Shown one piece after another: positions 48,151 through 60,828 of a stretch of 64,000 nt of DNA. Below the pieces are notes generated by a model that saw only the letters and a program-made list of their open reading frames with translations, ran no database searches and had not been told where the DNA came from. The translations under genes and the position numbers were made by a program. Numbering within the stretch: position 1 is the first letter of the stretch; each line of letters starts with the position of its first letter. Source of the stretch: Rhynchospora pubera (Eukaryota > Streptophyta > Magnoliopsida > Poales > Cyperaceae); NCBI GenBank assembly GCA_028095005.1, contig CM051462.1, forward strand, positions 126,160,752 through 126,224,751, read 5' to 3'.

Positions 48151-50765
48151 ATGTTGACTCCGACCATAACCCATGTCATCTTTGACATGGATGGCCTCCT
48201 CCTTGGTACATTTTTCTCTGTCTGTATCAATTTATTTTGTTTTAATTAATACCCCTCCACTATTAGAGAATGTCTTACAATGGGGATTGGGGAACTCATT
48301 TTAATGAATGAGTTTGTTTGTCAGGTCCTGAATTCATTTTTTAGAGAGGTCTTAATTCAAATGTAGTAAGCTAATTGCTAATGTTGCTTCATACCAGTAT
48401 TGGGAACAACCATTTGGTAAGCAAGATGCACCTCATATCCTGAAATAATGACAAATCAATGCAAACAAAGATTATTGGTTGAATCACTTGCAAATAATTA
48501 TCATTGTTAGAGATGTGAAAGAGTCGGGTTGCTCTGGCATTTTATATCAAAAAATATAAAATATAATCAAGCCCAAGTCAACACATCTTGCTAATTGGAT
48601 CAGAAATAGTGAGCCAGACCTGATCAATGAACTTGCCTCCTTGAGTCTTGTCCTTTGATTTTTGGTTTGCTCAGGTCAACCTAATGGATCAGCATTGGCA
48701 AAGTTCCAATGGTTCTTAGTTTTGGCCAACATCACATTAGATTACATCTGCATCATTTTTTTTAACAAATATTAACCCAATTAGAAGTGTTCAATAAGAG
48801 AGAAAATTTTGGTCAAGTGCTATAATTTAAGTGAAATCTATCGACTTGCCTTATTGTAATTAATATGTTTACAGAAATTCTAAAGAAGAAACATGAGCAA
48901 TTTGAATGAATATCACAGAAAACTGAAGCCTGAAAAGCTAATTCTTTGGTATGATCTGCAGTGCAGATTCAGAGAGGATTTACACACTATTAAATGGGAA
49001 GATATTGGAGAGGTATGGGAAAATATTTGATTGGCCACTGCAAGCTAAGATAATGGGAAAAAGGACCATTGAATCAGCCCAAATTATCATCAACGAGTCA
49101 GGTCTCACAGGCATTCTCTCTCCTGAAGCATTTCTGGATGAAAGAGAAATGATGCTTCAAGTGCTCCTGCCAACTTGCACCCTTTTACCAGGTACATCAT
49201 ATTTCACTTCACTGAGAAGGTCAAGTGACAAATACTAATGCCATTGGCATCAAATTTTAGCACCCCTCAAGTTAGGGGACAGTACAAATTGGCCTGGTTG
49301 TAACCAGACGTGGAAGTGTTAGTATGGCTTCTAAATTTACACTATATTAGACCTGTGCATAGTAATGAATATTGTGTATGATGAAGTCCAGAAACTCTTG
49401 CTTCCGTTTAGGTTTTTAGACATGTAATCTGAATGCTTTTGACAATATTTTATCGTACTGCCGATGTCGGGCAGACAGGTTTATCATTACTGGATTTCTA
49501 GACTGAATCACAGTTCAAGTATACACTTTGTACCAGTTTGAACCTCATTCATACTGAAGTGCCACTCAGGTATTTGAGTTTAAATTATAGACCTGCATAG
49601 ACCAAGCAAAAGTCAAGGCATATGTTATATGTGTCCTGACTATTTTAATCCATGCTTAATGGTACGTGCAAAGGATCACAATCTGAGATTTGGTTTGTGT
49701 ATCAATACCTTTCATGACTTATTGTAACCAACAGTAATTACTAATTAGTATTACTTTCATATTTTACAGGAGCTGAGCGCTTGGTAAACCATTTCCATGC
49801 TAATGGGATATCCATGTGTGTCGCAACAGCGTACTAAAACTTTCTCTGTCCTCTTATATTTGATCACTTATTTTGTTCATGATTGATCTTTTCATTTTTC
49901 GTAGAACTCGCACCGATCACTTTTTATTAAAGACTCAAAATCACAGTAGAATATTTGCAATGATGCACCATGTGGTAAAGGGTGATGACCCTGAGGTGAA
50001 ACAAGGAAAGCCAGCCCCTGATATTTTTCTTGCTGCCCTTAGAAGGTTTGAGGTATCAATTGGAAACACATCTGCATTTCTATCTTTGCTATCTAATATT
50101 TACTGTTCCTGTCATTTGAAAGCTTGTATGTCTTCAGGGAAATGTGGAGGCTAGCAAGTGTCTAGTCTTTGAGGATGCTCCTTATGGAGTAGCAGCAGCT
50201 AAAGAAGCTGGAATGTGAGCCTCTCTCTGTACCCCACCTCCACCACACTCCTTCCTCCCCCTCAAAGGAAAAAAAGGGAAAAAACTGCTCAAGCTTTCCT
50301 TAAATATATGAACATTTTTTCCTAAGAGAAGTATGAATAAATAATGGGACCACCTTGCACCTAGTTTCGTACTATGATTTAAAGAAGTATCGGGTGTTCC
50401 TTGTGCAAAACTGTGCTGGCCTTTTCTTTTGTTGTTGTTGTTGGTGGTGACTAATGAGTGTGTAACTGTTTATGTGTAAAGGGGTGGCAGGAACAATCAT
50501 ATCCTTGGTAAATTCCCAGATTTCTATTTGAAAAATTGTTCTCTATCATCATCAGTCTACATATGGACAAATCTAAATGCACATTACTTTGGTTACCAGT
50601 TGTTACAAATAAATTAATTGATACAAATTAAACAATTGTAGGTCGGTGGTGATGGTACCAGATCCAAAACTGGATGCATCCTACCATGAAAGAGCTGACC
50701 AAGTTATTAGCTCACTTTTGAAATTCAGTCCCCAAAATTGGGGACTCCCTCCATTTGAAGACTAA
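48151..50765 (+). CDS. GPP: HAD-family phosphatase, GPP type (copy 2)
   Basis: Six exons, 48151-48205, 48967-49191, 49770-49830, 49905-50052, 50138-50214 and 50642-50765, have the same lengths and phases as copy 1 and also give 229 residues. D12 and D14 of the DMDG motif, T113, K149 and E175-D176 are all kept, so the enzyme should be catalytically competent. The residues after T113 differ: copy 1 has GSHQRH, this copy has ATRTDH, and the third exon ends in GC before its GT donor. D19-T20-E21 becomes D-S-E, and the cap is also changed. It is a dispersed paralogue of the 13.5-kb gene with likely altered substrate preference or expression. No transit peptide is visible. Confidence 0.88.
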
Positions 50766-51800
50766 ACAAACAGTGGGAACGATTTAGTTCTGATTTCTGC
50801 AGTGATTTTTTTATGCGTCTTATTCTGAGGTTAATTTATTATGGCAAGTCTGCTGCAAATGGAACTTAAAAGAGGTCCTTGTGATAACTGTCTTAAGAAA
50901 CTTTTAGCATATAATAAAAAAAATGCTATTTTACTTTACTTAGGTTGTCAATTTATATAGTGAAGTTGTGCTTGTCCACAAGTGTGGAAGGTTTGGATGC
51001 AAGAGAAAGTACTCGAGTTCTTAAATCAGCAGCTGCGATTATCATTCCTTAAAGACTACATGTTATTATCTTCTCAATTTCGTTTTGTCTTTTAACAACA
51101 AAATAATGCTGTATTATTACTTTTTTATTTTGATTATGCTTTTCTTATTATGGTGCATGTCTAACATTTCCTGATGACAAAGACCACTTATGAAATCCAC
51201 GGTCATAACTTAGGACCTCAATTTGCTTTATAAATAAACTTGTCTGTATGATATGATACTTGTGTCTGTATCGTTGCAGCACAGAGACCTTCTCTACTTA
51301 AATTTTGCTAGTGAACCTTCCATATTTTTTTTAATTCGACCAAACACCTCTGAGGTACTTTTTTCTCTTTCTTTTGCTTTCATATAGTCATGTAGACGAC
51401 AAAAACTACTGTCTGGGAGTCGTTCACTTCCTGGTCCCAAATGGATGACACATTTATATAATTCCAGATTTCATTGGCTTATTTGAGCAAACAAAGACAA
51501 TTCTGGAAGATCAATGATAGTGTAATTTTTACATTAAGCTTTCTCTTCCATTTGCCTTCCACGTATTTTTTTTTGGTGGGGCCTTAACAAATAAATACCA
51601 TAATTAATTCATGAAGTGCTCCTTTTGCCTGACAGCATCAATCGTACCTGCCTTTTAAGTGCAATTACAGTCTAAAAAACTAACCAACCAATTTCAAGTA
51701 CCAATCAGGCTTATGAAATAAGATGTCATATCAGACAGAAATGCATGCATTAATTTGAGCGGTCCCTGTTTTTGGCGAGTATTCTAGATTTTACTTTTGT
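50766..51800. other. 3' flank of GPP copy 2
   Basis: AT-rich with no gene seen. It probably contains the 3' UTR of GPP copy 2 in its first 200 bases. Confidence 0.4.
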
Positions 51801-52040
51801 TGAGGGGAAGAATAAGTGGACCAAAAGAAGTGTTGTAATACAATTGTAGGTCAAAATGCCAAAAAGTCTTTGGTGAATAAAGAGGGGAAGAATAAGTGGA
51901 CCAAAAGAAGTGTTGTAATACAATTGTAGGTCAAAATGCCAAAAAGTCTTTGGTGAATAAAGAGGGGAAGAATAAGTGGACCAAAAGAAGTGTTGTAATA
52001 CAATTGTACGTCAAAATGTCAAAAAGTCTTTGGTGAATAA
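51801..52040. repeat. Three 80-bp tandem repeats
   Basis: The units are 51801-51880, 51881-51960 and 51961-52040. The first two are identical apart from their first base. The third has two substitutions (TGTAGG to TGTACG, ATGCC to ATGTC). Each unit contains ACAATTGTAGGTC (or TACGTC), which resembles the acceptor of the last intron of GPP copy 2 (ACAATTGTAG/GTC at 50632-50644). There are no spacers, so this is not a CRISPR array. Confidence 0.9.
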
Positions 52041-52062
52041 ATTGCTATGGATACAAGTGTAG

Positions 52063-52171
52063 GTCTCTGGTGATGGTACCGGATCCAAGATTGGGTGAAT
52101 CATATAATTCAAGCCGTGAAGTCGACAAAGTTATTAGCTATATCCTCAGAATACCATTACCGGGTGGCTAG
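52063..52171 (+). pseudogene. Orphan last exon of a third GPP-type phosphatase
   Basis: After an AG acceptor (GTGTAG, 52057-52062) a frame in the same phase as GPP exon 6 reads SLVMVPDPRLGESYNSSREV, then DKVISYILRI, and stops at TAG 52169-52171. Copy 1 and copy 2 read SVVMVPDERLDLSYQKQADQ and SVVMVPDPKLDASYHERADQ at this point. The usual C-terminus (WGLPPFED) is replaced by PLPGG. No other phosphatase exon is found between 50766 and 52062. It is either the relic of a lost tandem copy or an alternative last exon of GPP copy 2, whose exon 5 ends in the matching phase 1.85 kb upstream. Confidence 0.75.
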
Positions 52172-52893
52172 ATATGCTATCACCAAATGGCAAATTATTT
52201 TAATGCTATCATTAATTGGCAAAACTAAATTTATGTCACCGGTTAATTAATTTGACCATTCTGCCCTTTTAAATATGACACTATAAAACACGAATTAGAA
52301 ATGCGTTTAAAACACAAATAAAACATCAATAAAAAGTTCATAAAAATGAATGAAATTTCAATAAGTCAAACAAAATAAGAATAAAACAGAAACAAAAAGC
52401 CTATAAAATGCGAATAAAGAAACAGAAATAAGCGGAAAATTGTTCTTCTTTTTACTTATATTCTTTTGCTCGTTTTTTACTCCTTGTTTTAAATTATTGT
52501 GCATTACTTACTATCAACACCTTTTGATTTTTGAAGCGAGGAAATCCAAAACTGAACATTTTATACTGCCTATAGAAGATAACCATACATTACATTTTTT
52601 TTATAAACGGCTAAGTTGAAATCACTAGATTTATACAAATAAAAGCGCATTTAGAGATTATAATATCTGATATATTTCCATAATTTAATATTGAAGTATA
52701 TATGTAATGATATCCTGGTTAGGAGTCCAAAGAATAGTTTACAATGAAAAATATAAAATTAAACAAGGAATGAGAAGCCAGCTTCTGTATAATTGGTATA
52801 AGAGCAAAGATTTTTGCTCGTCCCTCAAAATTCTTCTGGATGGAATCCCACAATTGAATTATGTGTGATTCACCCCCGCGATATTTTCTAATT
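52172..52893. other. Spacer between orphan exon and reductase gene
   Basis: AT-rich, with A-rich aaaacacaaataaaac phrases at 52280-52430. It probably includes the 3' UTR of the minus-strand reductase gene. No other feature is seen. Confidence 0.4.
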
Positions 52894-55800
52894 TTACCAA
52901 ACATCTCTGAGATATCGTCCTTCCATTTGGAGACTCTTCACGAAGCTCTCAGTCTTTGAGCTATCCATTGCTCCCTATTTAAAAAGGACATGATCGGTCA
53001 AAAAACTAAGAACAGTTTCTTAGGTATTTAATCAGTACCTGAAGTTCAACTGTATGTGCATATACAATACCTGTTCTTGAGCAATGGTGTGAAGAACACG
53101 GTGAACATCTCTAGCCATACCCTTGGCATCACCGCACACATAAATATAACCGCCTTGCGAAATAATATTCCAGATCTCAAGGGCCTATTTGGAAAAACAA
53201 AAACTCAGTTAGACATATGGAAAGGTTGAATTGCAGACAAAAAATAATACATATCAATGCGCTAACCTTCTCAGCCATTTTGTGCTGCACGTATTCTTTG
53301 GTGGGACCCTCACGAGAAAATGCAACAATTAGCTCAGAAAGTGCTCCCTTTGCAACAAAATTGTCCAATTCATCCTCATATATATAATCCTACAATTCAA
53401 TTAATTGTTTTCCATCAGCAATTGTTGTTAACATTTTTCGTTTTGTAAAACAAAATCTCAAATAAATAAAAAAAGTACCATATTGCGGTTTCTACAGCCA
53501 AAGAAAAGAACAGAGTGGCCAAGCTCAACGCCAGATTCCTTCAAAGCCAACCGTTCCTGATAAATCAAAAACAAAGTTTGAGAATAGAGGGAAATTGCAA
53601 AATTGCACAAAATTTCAGAAATTCGCCACCACCAAGGAATTTATACCTGTAAGAAACCTCTGAAAGGTGCAAGCCCAGTGCCAGGACCAATCATTATGAT
53701 TGGAACCTTGGGATCTGTTGGGAGTTTGAAATTTGATTGTCTGATGAAAATAGGAGCCCAGCTGCAGTCATTGCTTTCTTCCAGTGGAGTTGCATTCTAT
53801 AGAAGTAGAATATATAAACAATCAATCAGGTAATTATGAAATCAACATCATGCCAGTGCTCAGTACAATAATATTTTTAGAACATCCCTAGATATGAACA
53901 AAGAAGAATTTAAATGAATTAGTATGGCCTGTATATCAAGGACTGCCATTACTACTTATAGAAGGTTACATATTCAAACTAACAATTACTAAAATCAACA
54001 AGCAAAATATGATAAGTAACACAATAGATTCATTTAAGTAGATTACTGAACAAGATGCACCAGAGACACCAACAAAAGTACACAAAGAATAACCCTCGTA
54101 AGGAACCTTATTTCTTTGTGCTAGAAAAAGGAATAACTGAATTACCTTCATCCAGGTAGAGCAAATTCCTTTATGGACCCGGCCACTCGGTGTTGTTTCA
54201 TACACCAGTGCACATGTGACATGAACTCTTGTAGGTGCCATTCTAAGTAAGCAATAACAATTTTTTTTAAATAAAAACAGGTGAACAAAAACTTTCATGT
54301 CCAACAAAGTGAAATTTTAAGTACTTACTTTGGTGAAGAGGAAATAGAGTAGTATCTTGGTTGGAGGCGTGGGGCTACAGCCGCAAAGAACACACCAAGT
54401 GGCGGCTTTGCAGAAGGAAATTCTGACATCACTTCTAGCAAGCTTCTCTGGCTAGCAACCACCCACTGTGAATATTCATCCTGCATCCCAAGAAAAAAAA
54501 AACTCAAATTTTGGTATGAAGAAATTTTAGAATGAAATAAAAAAACAAATATAAGATTTGAAAGATGCCAAACCTTGCCAGCAGGAGATGCCAAGAACTT
54601 CAAGCGTTCAGCTTCAGCTGAATCAGAAGCATGAGCAGCCAGTGCAATCAGAGCACTCTACACAGTTGTAAAAAAATTAGAAATTAGGAAGGAAAAGCTC
54701 AGAAGCACAACAAGCACGAATGCAATGCCTTTTTGGAAGGGTGAAATTAATGAGATATTCAAATGTATATAAAATGATATGTTTAGTAATTTTTCAAAGA
54801 CCACAATTGGTGTGATAAGTAAATTTACTGTGGATTGCTTCTGGTGGAGGATATAGACAAAATTTCAAAATTAGAAGGGTATTAGTAGAAAAATCTTACC
54901 TTTTTAGGGGAATTTAGAAGATCAGCATAACGGGTAAGAGCAGCTCTAAGAGTGCAAGGCGAGGGGAAAGGAGGAGCCAATGAGCTGTTACCAAGTGGTG
55001 TGCCATCCTCTTTATTGGCATGAATTGAGAAAAAGGTTTCAGCTGGATAACCCAATAGCCTCTCAGCTTCCTCCACAGTCTCAATGCAATTCTCAGCATA
55101 TACACCAACGTGGTCTCCAGTTTCATAACTGAAAAAAAATAGGAAACAGAAAGAGTAATGGTAAGAAGGTGAACTGATAATTTCAAAAGTGCAGGTCCCA
55201 ATATCTAAAATGAAAGAAAGAAAAAAGGAAAATCATGTTATATCCATCAATTGTGCATAAAAATCCTAGCAAAGTTCCATATTAATCCTGGAAACCTTCG
55301 AAATTCCATGCATACCCCGAGAAAAACATGAAAAACAGCATAAACCTCAGGACGTGTCAAACATGTTATTCCAATTAATATAATCTCAAAGAGCTCAATA
55401 TTTGTATCCACACCAGTGATCAAAGAAAGAAGAGCCAATTTTAGAACTTCAATGAACTAACAGAGGGAATGGTACAACCAAACTTTTATATGTTTATAGG
55501 GCATGGCTGTTATCTTAGTTTTACATGACAAACAGTATATTCTGGCTCTAAGAGCAAGCATTTTTTTTATATTGTAGATGATAAATCGAAAAAAAATGAA
55601 ATGATATCACTTTACCTAAAAGGAAAGGAAGAGAAGAGAGAGAATACAAACATGACATTTTGGTGTACCCATGTAAAACAATTAAAGAAATGATATTCCT
55701 ATGTTATAAATGCTATGCCTGATATTTTTGTTTCAGATGTTGAGAATGGCAGTCTAAATTAAGGCCAGTAGAACTAGCAGACTACCTTTTTAAATTTGAA

Positions 55801-58081
55801 AACATGGTATTTTTTAGCTTTTCCAGGGAAAAGGTGAAAATTTCCCAGGTAATAATAAATTGATTTAATTTTCAACTTACCTAAGACCAGAACCTGCAAT
55901 GTCAAATTCCAAATGAGTACATGACCGATCAGAAGCAGGTTTATGAAGATCCCTTCTCACAGCCACATTGGCTCTAAATAAAAAAAAAACAATTATATTA
56001 AATAAGGGATCAGAACCCAAAAGAAATAAAAAAATATATATAGCTATTTCCTTACCCGAAAGATAATATAAATGATTTTGGAATTACCTGCATGGATGAT
56101 GGATGTCATAGACAGCATGGCCATTTGCAAGGCTCCAGCTCTTGTCCAGGTGGACACCTTCGTCGGGTTTAAGGAATACCACACGATATTCTGGAATAGC
56201 AGCAGTATAAGGCGTGGTTGCACCTGAGGTATCATCTTCATCTCTGAGCAAGTTGTCTAGTTCTGGCCATAAAAGCTCTTTCCTGAAAAGAGAAGAAAAA
56301 GAATAAAAAAAAAGGGTAAAGAAACAAGCTAATAAGATAGCAGACTATAAAAATAAAACACTGTGTGATTTTCAGTTGTTTACCAACTGATTAAAAAAGT
56401 CGTTTTGAGCATACCATGCAGAGAAATCATCTTCAATGCACTGATCATCATCTCCAAGACCAACTGGAATTAGGCGTTTGGCACCTATTGTGAAAATAAA
56501 TGTTAATAGGTACGGCCTAATTACACTTACATGATGTGTATCATATGTCTATATGAAGAATTCAAATTTTGATACCTTGCTTTTCCAGAAGCTCATCTAG
56601 CACCTTAGCAACCTATTATCAGAGCAGCAGGAAGTAATCAATTAATAGATTAGAAAGGATTAAAAGAACTTAAAAGTACACTATGAGAACAGATTGTACT
56701 ACATTACTAACCTTGTTGAAATGCTCGTATTGCCTATTGCCAAGACCAAACACAGCATATTGAAGATTCTTCAACCAATCCTCTTTCTCTTCACCCTGTA
56801 AAAATTAGACCATAATGAAGCCTGAGTACATTTCTAGTATAATAAATACTCATAAATAAACATATGTCACTTTCTTTTACCTCTGTGAACCATTTGTAAA
56901 ATCTGGCAGCATTATCAGTCGGTTCACCATCTCCATACCTAATTTTCATATAAGAAAATTTAGAAGTGATCCAATGAGAAAAACAAAATGTTAATACTAA
57001 CTAAAACAATGGAGAATCTTACGTGGCCATGAAAAATATAGCTAAGTCCTCCTTCTTCATCTTCTCCTCGTATTCTTCATCTTCAGCTGCATACTCATCC
57101 TACCAAAAGATAAAAATGAATTAAATAAGCAACATTTTTCATAGTACAATGCTATGGATTGTTTAAATTTAAATAATAATAGTAATGAAATAAATTATAC
57201 CAGATCAACTACTCTGAATGTGGCTTTCTCATATCTTGCTTTAGCCTCCTCAACAAGTGCCTAAACATTCACAATCAACTCCATAAGTACAATAAATTAA
57301 ATAACAACCAGCGAGTTTCCTAAAGTGCCCCAGCTTAAATGTCTCCACTAATTTTTACTGCTATTTGCCCAAAGAAGAAAAAAATTAAATACGGCAATTC
57401 CAAAATTACAGGTATGAACAACCAATAGAATCCAGAAAAAGAATAAATTAATTTCCTGAATTTAAAATCCGTTTTATTATAGATAATCCAGTAGCTGTTC
57501 CTGATTGCATTAAATTTCTTTGTGATTAAACTTAGAAAGGGAAAAGGGAGAAATTATATTTTAATTCAATTCTTATTTGTTATCAATTCAATAAATTATT
57601 TTTTCACAAGTTCCTACAGGGTAGGCTGAGGGTAGTATACTAGTATCCTATATACTAAATTACTATTTAAGTCAATTAATCAGAAAATTGATAGAGTCTA
57701 CTAAAATAAACAAATCAGCTAATTTAATATTACTGGCTATTAAATGGGAATCAATCCACCACTGATCCAGACCTTAGCAAATCCCTCAGCAGTTCCAGTC
57801 TGAGTTCCGAAAAACACAGTAACCTTCTTCCTCCCATCGTCCAGCTCCATCTCAGGCGGCGGCGCCACCTTGAGCGGCGTCGGTCGTGGAGGCGCGACAT
57901 CCTTCTTCTCTCCTCCAGATCGCTTCCAGATCAGAAAGAAACCAAATCCGACCAAAACGGCGACGGCCGTGACAACCGCCATGAGCGCCTCTCTGTTCTC
58001 GGCGAGCGACGCCACCTCTCTTCCGGAGAAGATCGCCATTAGGAAATCGAACGGAGACAGATCCATGTGTTCTGTTTCCAT
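52894..58081 (-). CDS. CPR: NADPH-cytochrome P450 reductase
   Basis: Eighteen exons join without a break into 696 residues: 58081-57773, 57260-57201, 57099-57023, 56938-56881, 56795-56712, 56612-56576, 56484-56415, 56282-56088, 55973-55881, 55128-54900, 54657-54574, 54480-54329, 54242-54146, 53796-53647, 53556-53479, 53389-53267, 53184-53071 and 52974-52894. The enzyme passes electrons from NADPH through FAD and FMN to P450s on the ER. An N-terminal anchor spans residues about 33-52. FMN motifs are GTQTGTAEG (92-100) and [12 protein letters not shown] (about 148-159). FAD motifs are RYYS (474-477) and GICSTW (508-513). NADPH motifs are [14 protein letters not shown] (552-565) and [12 protein letters not shown] (from 649), and the protein ends in the conserved YLRDVW with the FAD-stacking Trp. 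The [13 protein letters not shown] N-terminus without a long Ser run suggests the dicot class II group linked to specialised metabolism. A second in-frame ATG follows at codon 6. Confidence 0.96.
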
Positions 58082-58260
58082 CTTCCGAATTCAAAAGGCG
58101 GAATTGATCTCGGGTTGGTTGGTTGGTTGAAATTTCGCTTGGTTTGTTTGTTTGTTTGTGTTGAGTCGTTCGTTTTGGTGTGAGTTTGTTTTGGTTGGGA
58201 GTTGGTAAGAAGGAAATGGTGAGATTTCCTGAGAGAAGGAAGGGAGGTGAGGTGAAGAGG

Positions 58261-58268
58261 TTTATATA
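58261..58268 (-). promoter_or_regulatory. TATA box of the reductase gene
   Basis: The minus strand reads TATATAAA about 180 bases upstream of the ATG, leaving a leader of roughly 150 bases that contains a short (TTTG)n run on the plus strand near 58143-58159. An ACCAAAC phrase (58292-58298) just upstream resembles AC elements bound by MYB factors of phenylpropanoid genes. The functional link is inference. Confidence 0.5.
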
Positions 58269-58651
58269 GGTAAGAGCAGGAGCTGGGTTTCACCAAACAC
58301 CGGTGGGTCAACACGCCTTGGCACCTACTCCAGTTATATGGTCTATGAACTTGGTGCGTCATTCACGAGCATATTAATTCATTTTTACAGTTGTGACTTG
58401 TGAAGTCAATTGAAAAAAAAAACAAAAAATAACGGTTTATTCATTGTTTTTTTTTTCATTTTCTAAAATGCTATTGGTTTATAAACGTTTTTTTTTTCAT
58501 AAGTTGGTTCAATACATATTATGGAATTTTAAAAATTTTATTAGCGCAGACAATTTTTTTTTCATTTGTGCTTAATTTAACAATTTTGTTAAAATGCTAA
58601 ACGGAGCATTTAATGGTTTCTTGTACTATATGATATGATTTTCAAAAACAA

Positions 58652-58809
58652 GGGGACGGTTTGGATCGTTTAGCAATAGGAGGAATTTTCTATTCTTAAG
58701 CATAAAGTATTGAAAAGTGTGTAATTTTGTGAAGAGTTTGAATTGTTTATAATAAATTTATATCTAGGAATAGAAAATTTTCTATATTCCTACTTGATCC
58801 AAACGCCCC
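58652..58809. mobile_element. GTTTGGAT-type MITE
   Basis: The ends GGGGACGGTTTGGATC and GATCCAAACGCCCC are near-perfect inverted repeats. The interior phrase gtgtgtaattttgtgaagagtttgaattgtttat matches the Tourist-like copy at 20826-20982, so they are one family. The flanking duplication is not clear here. Confidence 0.6.
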
Positions 58810-59294
58810 AATATGACTTCAAGTTGACATGACTCATGTCAATGTTTGTGGATGATGGTGCCGCAATTGTGTTATATACTTGTATATGTTTGGATTGAAG
58901 TAGTCATCACTGAGCTGAACCGACTTATAAAAAGTAAAGAATAATAAAAATCAAATAAACGTGGACCTAATTAAGCTGAATTCAATAATGCACAGTGTCA
59001 AGTGTAATAAACATACATAAAAATCGAAGGAAATATCTCAGAGTTCGAACGTTACGCTAGAAAAATGTTTTATTGCCGGTTATCCGCGCGCACACAAAAG
59101 ATGTTTCTATCTTCAATTGCGTTTGGATTTACATGCATATATATATATGATAAAGTGATTTGAAATGTAACAATACGGCAATACCCACGTATTTAGGCGC
59201 CTGTTTGCGTGTACCAGCTTTTAGTTCTTATAAGCAACTTTTATTTTTCCTTGCATGCATTTTTTTTTTCCCAGCAAGGACCCATTCATTTGTG
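58810..59294. other. Intergenic, no feature seen
   Basis: AT-rich spacer between two MITEs, with nothing gene-like. Confidence 0.4.
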
Positions 59295-59710
59295 GAGAAA
59301 GTTTAATATGCACCATAGTGCATAGGACGTTCTATGCACCACGGACTTTTTCGAGGGTATTTTTATAAATTGACAAATCTAATTTAACCAATCTAATTTA
59401 TATATTGAAATCTCATAGCAAACCAAATTTTACAATTTTTTAGATTTTATTACTATTTTTTTCGAATTTTTTAAAACATTCTATTTTTGGAATGTTATAC
59501 TATTTATAATATTCCAAAAATGGCATGTTTTAAAAAATTCGAAAAAAATAGTAATAAAATTTTAAAAAATTGTAAAATTTGGTTTGCTATGAGATTTCAA
59601 TATGTAGATTAGATTGGTTCAATTAGATTTGTCAATTTACAAAAATACTCTCGAAAAAATCCGCGGTGCATAGAACGTCCTATGCACTATAGTGCATATT
59701 AAATTTTCTC
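59295..59710. mobile_element. Fold-back (hairpin) MITE, 416 bp
   Basis: The two halves are inverted copies over nearly the full length. Left end GAGAAAGTTTAATATGCAC pairs with right end GTGCATATTAAATTTTCTC, and the pairing goes on through ctatgcacc, ttgacaaatctaattt, gaaatctcatagcaaacc and ttcgaattttttaaaacat to a centre near 59505. Within each arm, GGACGTTCTATGC lies next to the terminal part. No ORF is present. A transcript would form one very long hairpin, a possible small-RNA source. The flanks TTTGTG and TATGTG hint at a target duplication, but it is not exact. Confidence 0.75.
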
Positions 59711-60588
59711 TATATGTGTGTTCCTAAATACAATATAAATGAAATACCTATGGCTACGTTGCAAAAATAAATAAATAATAAAGAGAAATTTTGTTATGAG
59801 AACTAATTTTGAATCGGACTTTAATTGCAACTATTCATGAGTGCTAATGAATTAATCTTTCTTGAAAATGTGCAATTGAGATTAAATCCTGGTTCAAAAA
59901 TTGATTCTCATATAGAAGAATTTCCCAATAATAAATATTTGGGTTTGCATATATGATTGAGATCTTAATTTGAGGAACCCTAATCAAACATATTGCATAA
60001 TTAAACGACTGAGGCCAGTAATTTTTCCAGGAAAATACTACGTTGATAAAATTGACATTTAGTAAATCTTGCAATAATTTTCTTGTGTTATTATAGCTTT
60101 GCGTATGTTGTTAGTTATTCATGTTATATTGAGCTATTGGATCCTCTTATTTATAAATTTGATATTGCAAGATCTTCCATTGAATAGTAATCTTTAGTGA
60201 TGCAGAAAATTTTCTGTTATGTGATGGAACCATTGAATCTTCGGATTTGCATGGAAACATTAATTTATAGTGTTGTAGATAAACAAAATTGACTACATTT
60301 TTTTTTCTAATGTTCTCATCTTATACCAAACTGGTTCTACCTTACAAAAGTTGATATATATGTCTATCCATCTCAATATTATTTCGTTATTCCAAATAAT
60401 GCTGATGTTATCACACAAACAATGCAGTCGAGGTGGGGGTACAGATGTTATTTTTTCCAACCTCACATTTCAGTTCAATAGAAGCATTGACTGATACGTA
60501 ATTAGAAACTAATGCTGATATATTATCATGACATAGATGCCAATGTAATTTTTATATAGTTATTTAATTAATTGGTGATCGAGGTAGG
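59711..60588. other. AT-rich intergenic DNA
   Basis: No gene or recognisable element is seen. Short frames on the minus strand at 59844-60074 lack any familiar motif. Confidence 0.4.
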
Positions 60589-60774
60589 CAGGTGCGGAGG
60601 TACGTATATTCCAAACTGGGCAATTGCCCTCTTATATTTTCAAAATCACCTCTTAAAAGTGCAAAAATTACATACAATTCAGTTTGATTTATTCAACTTG
60701 TTCCCCTAAAAATCTTAAAATTTCAATGTAGTATCTCTTTATTCCTCTTGTTCTTACATTCTAGCTCCGCCCTA
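60589..60774. mobile_element. hAT-type MITE with 8-bp TSD
   Basis: The ends are CAGGTGCGGAG and, inverted, TAGGGCGGAG. The 8-bp direct repeat GAGGTAGG lies on both sides (60581-60588 and 60775-60782). At 186 bp it is close in size and end sequence to the hAT MITE at 7551-7731. The interior gggcaattgccc segment is itself a short palindrome. Confidence 0.75.
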
Positions 60775-60828
60775 GAGGTAGGATAAAATTGGTTTAAAAT
60801 GAGAATTTTATGTACCGAAATAATTTTT

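Noticed and set aside
51801..52040. CRISPR-like or satellite array
   Set aside because: Only three contiguous 80-bp units without spacers, in a plant nuclear genome.
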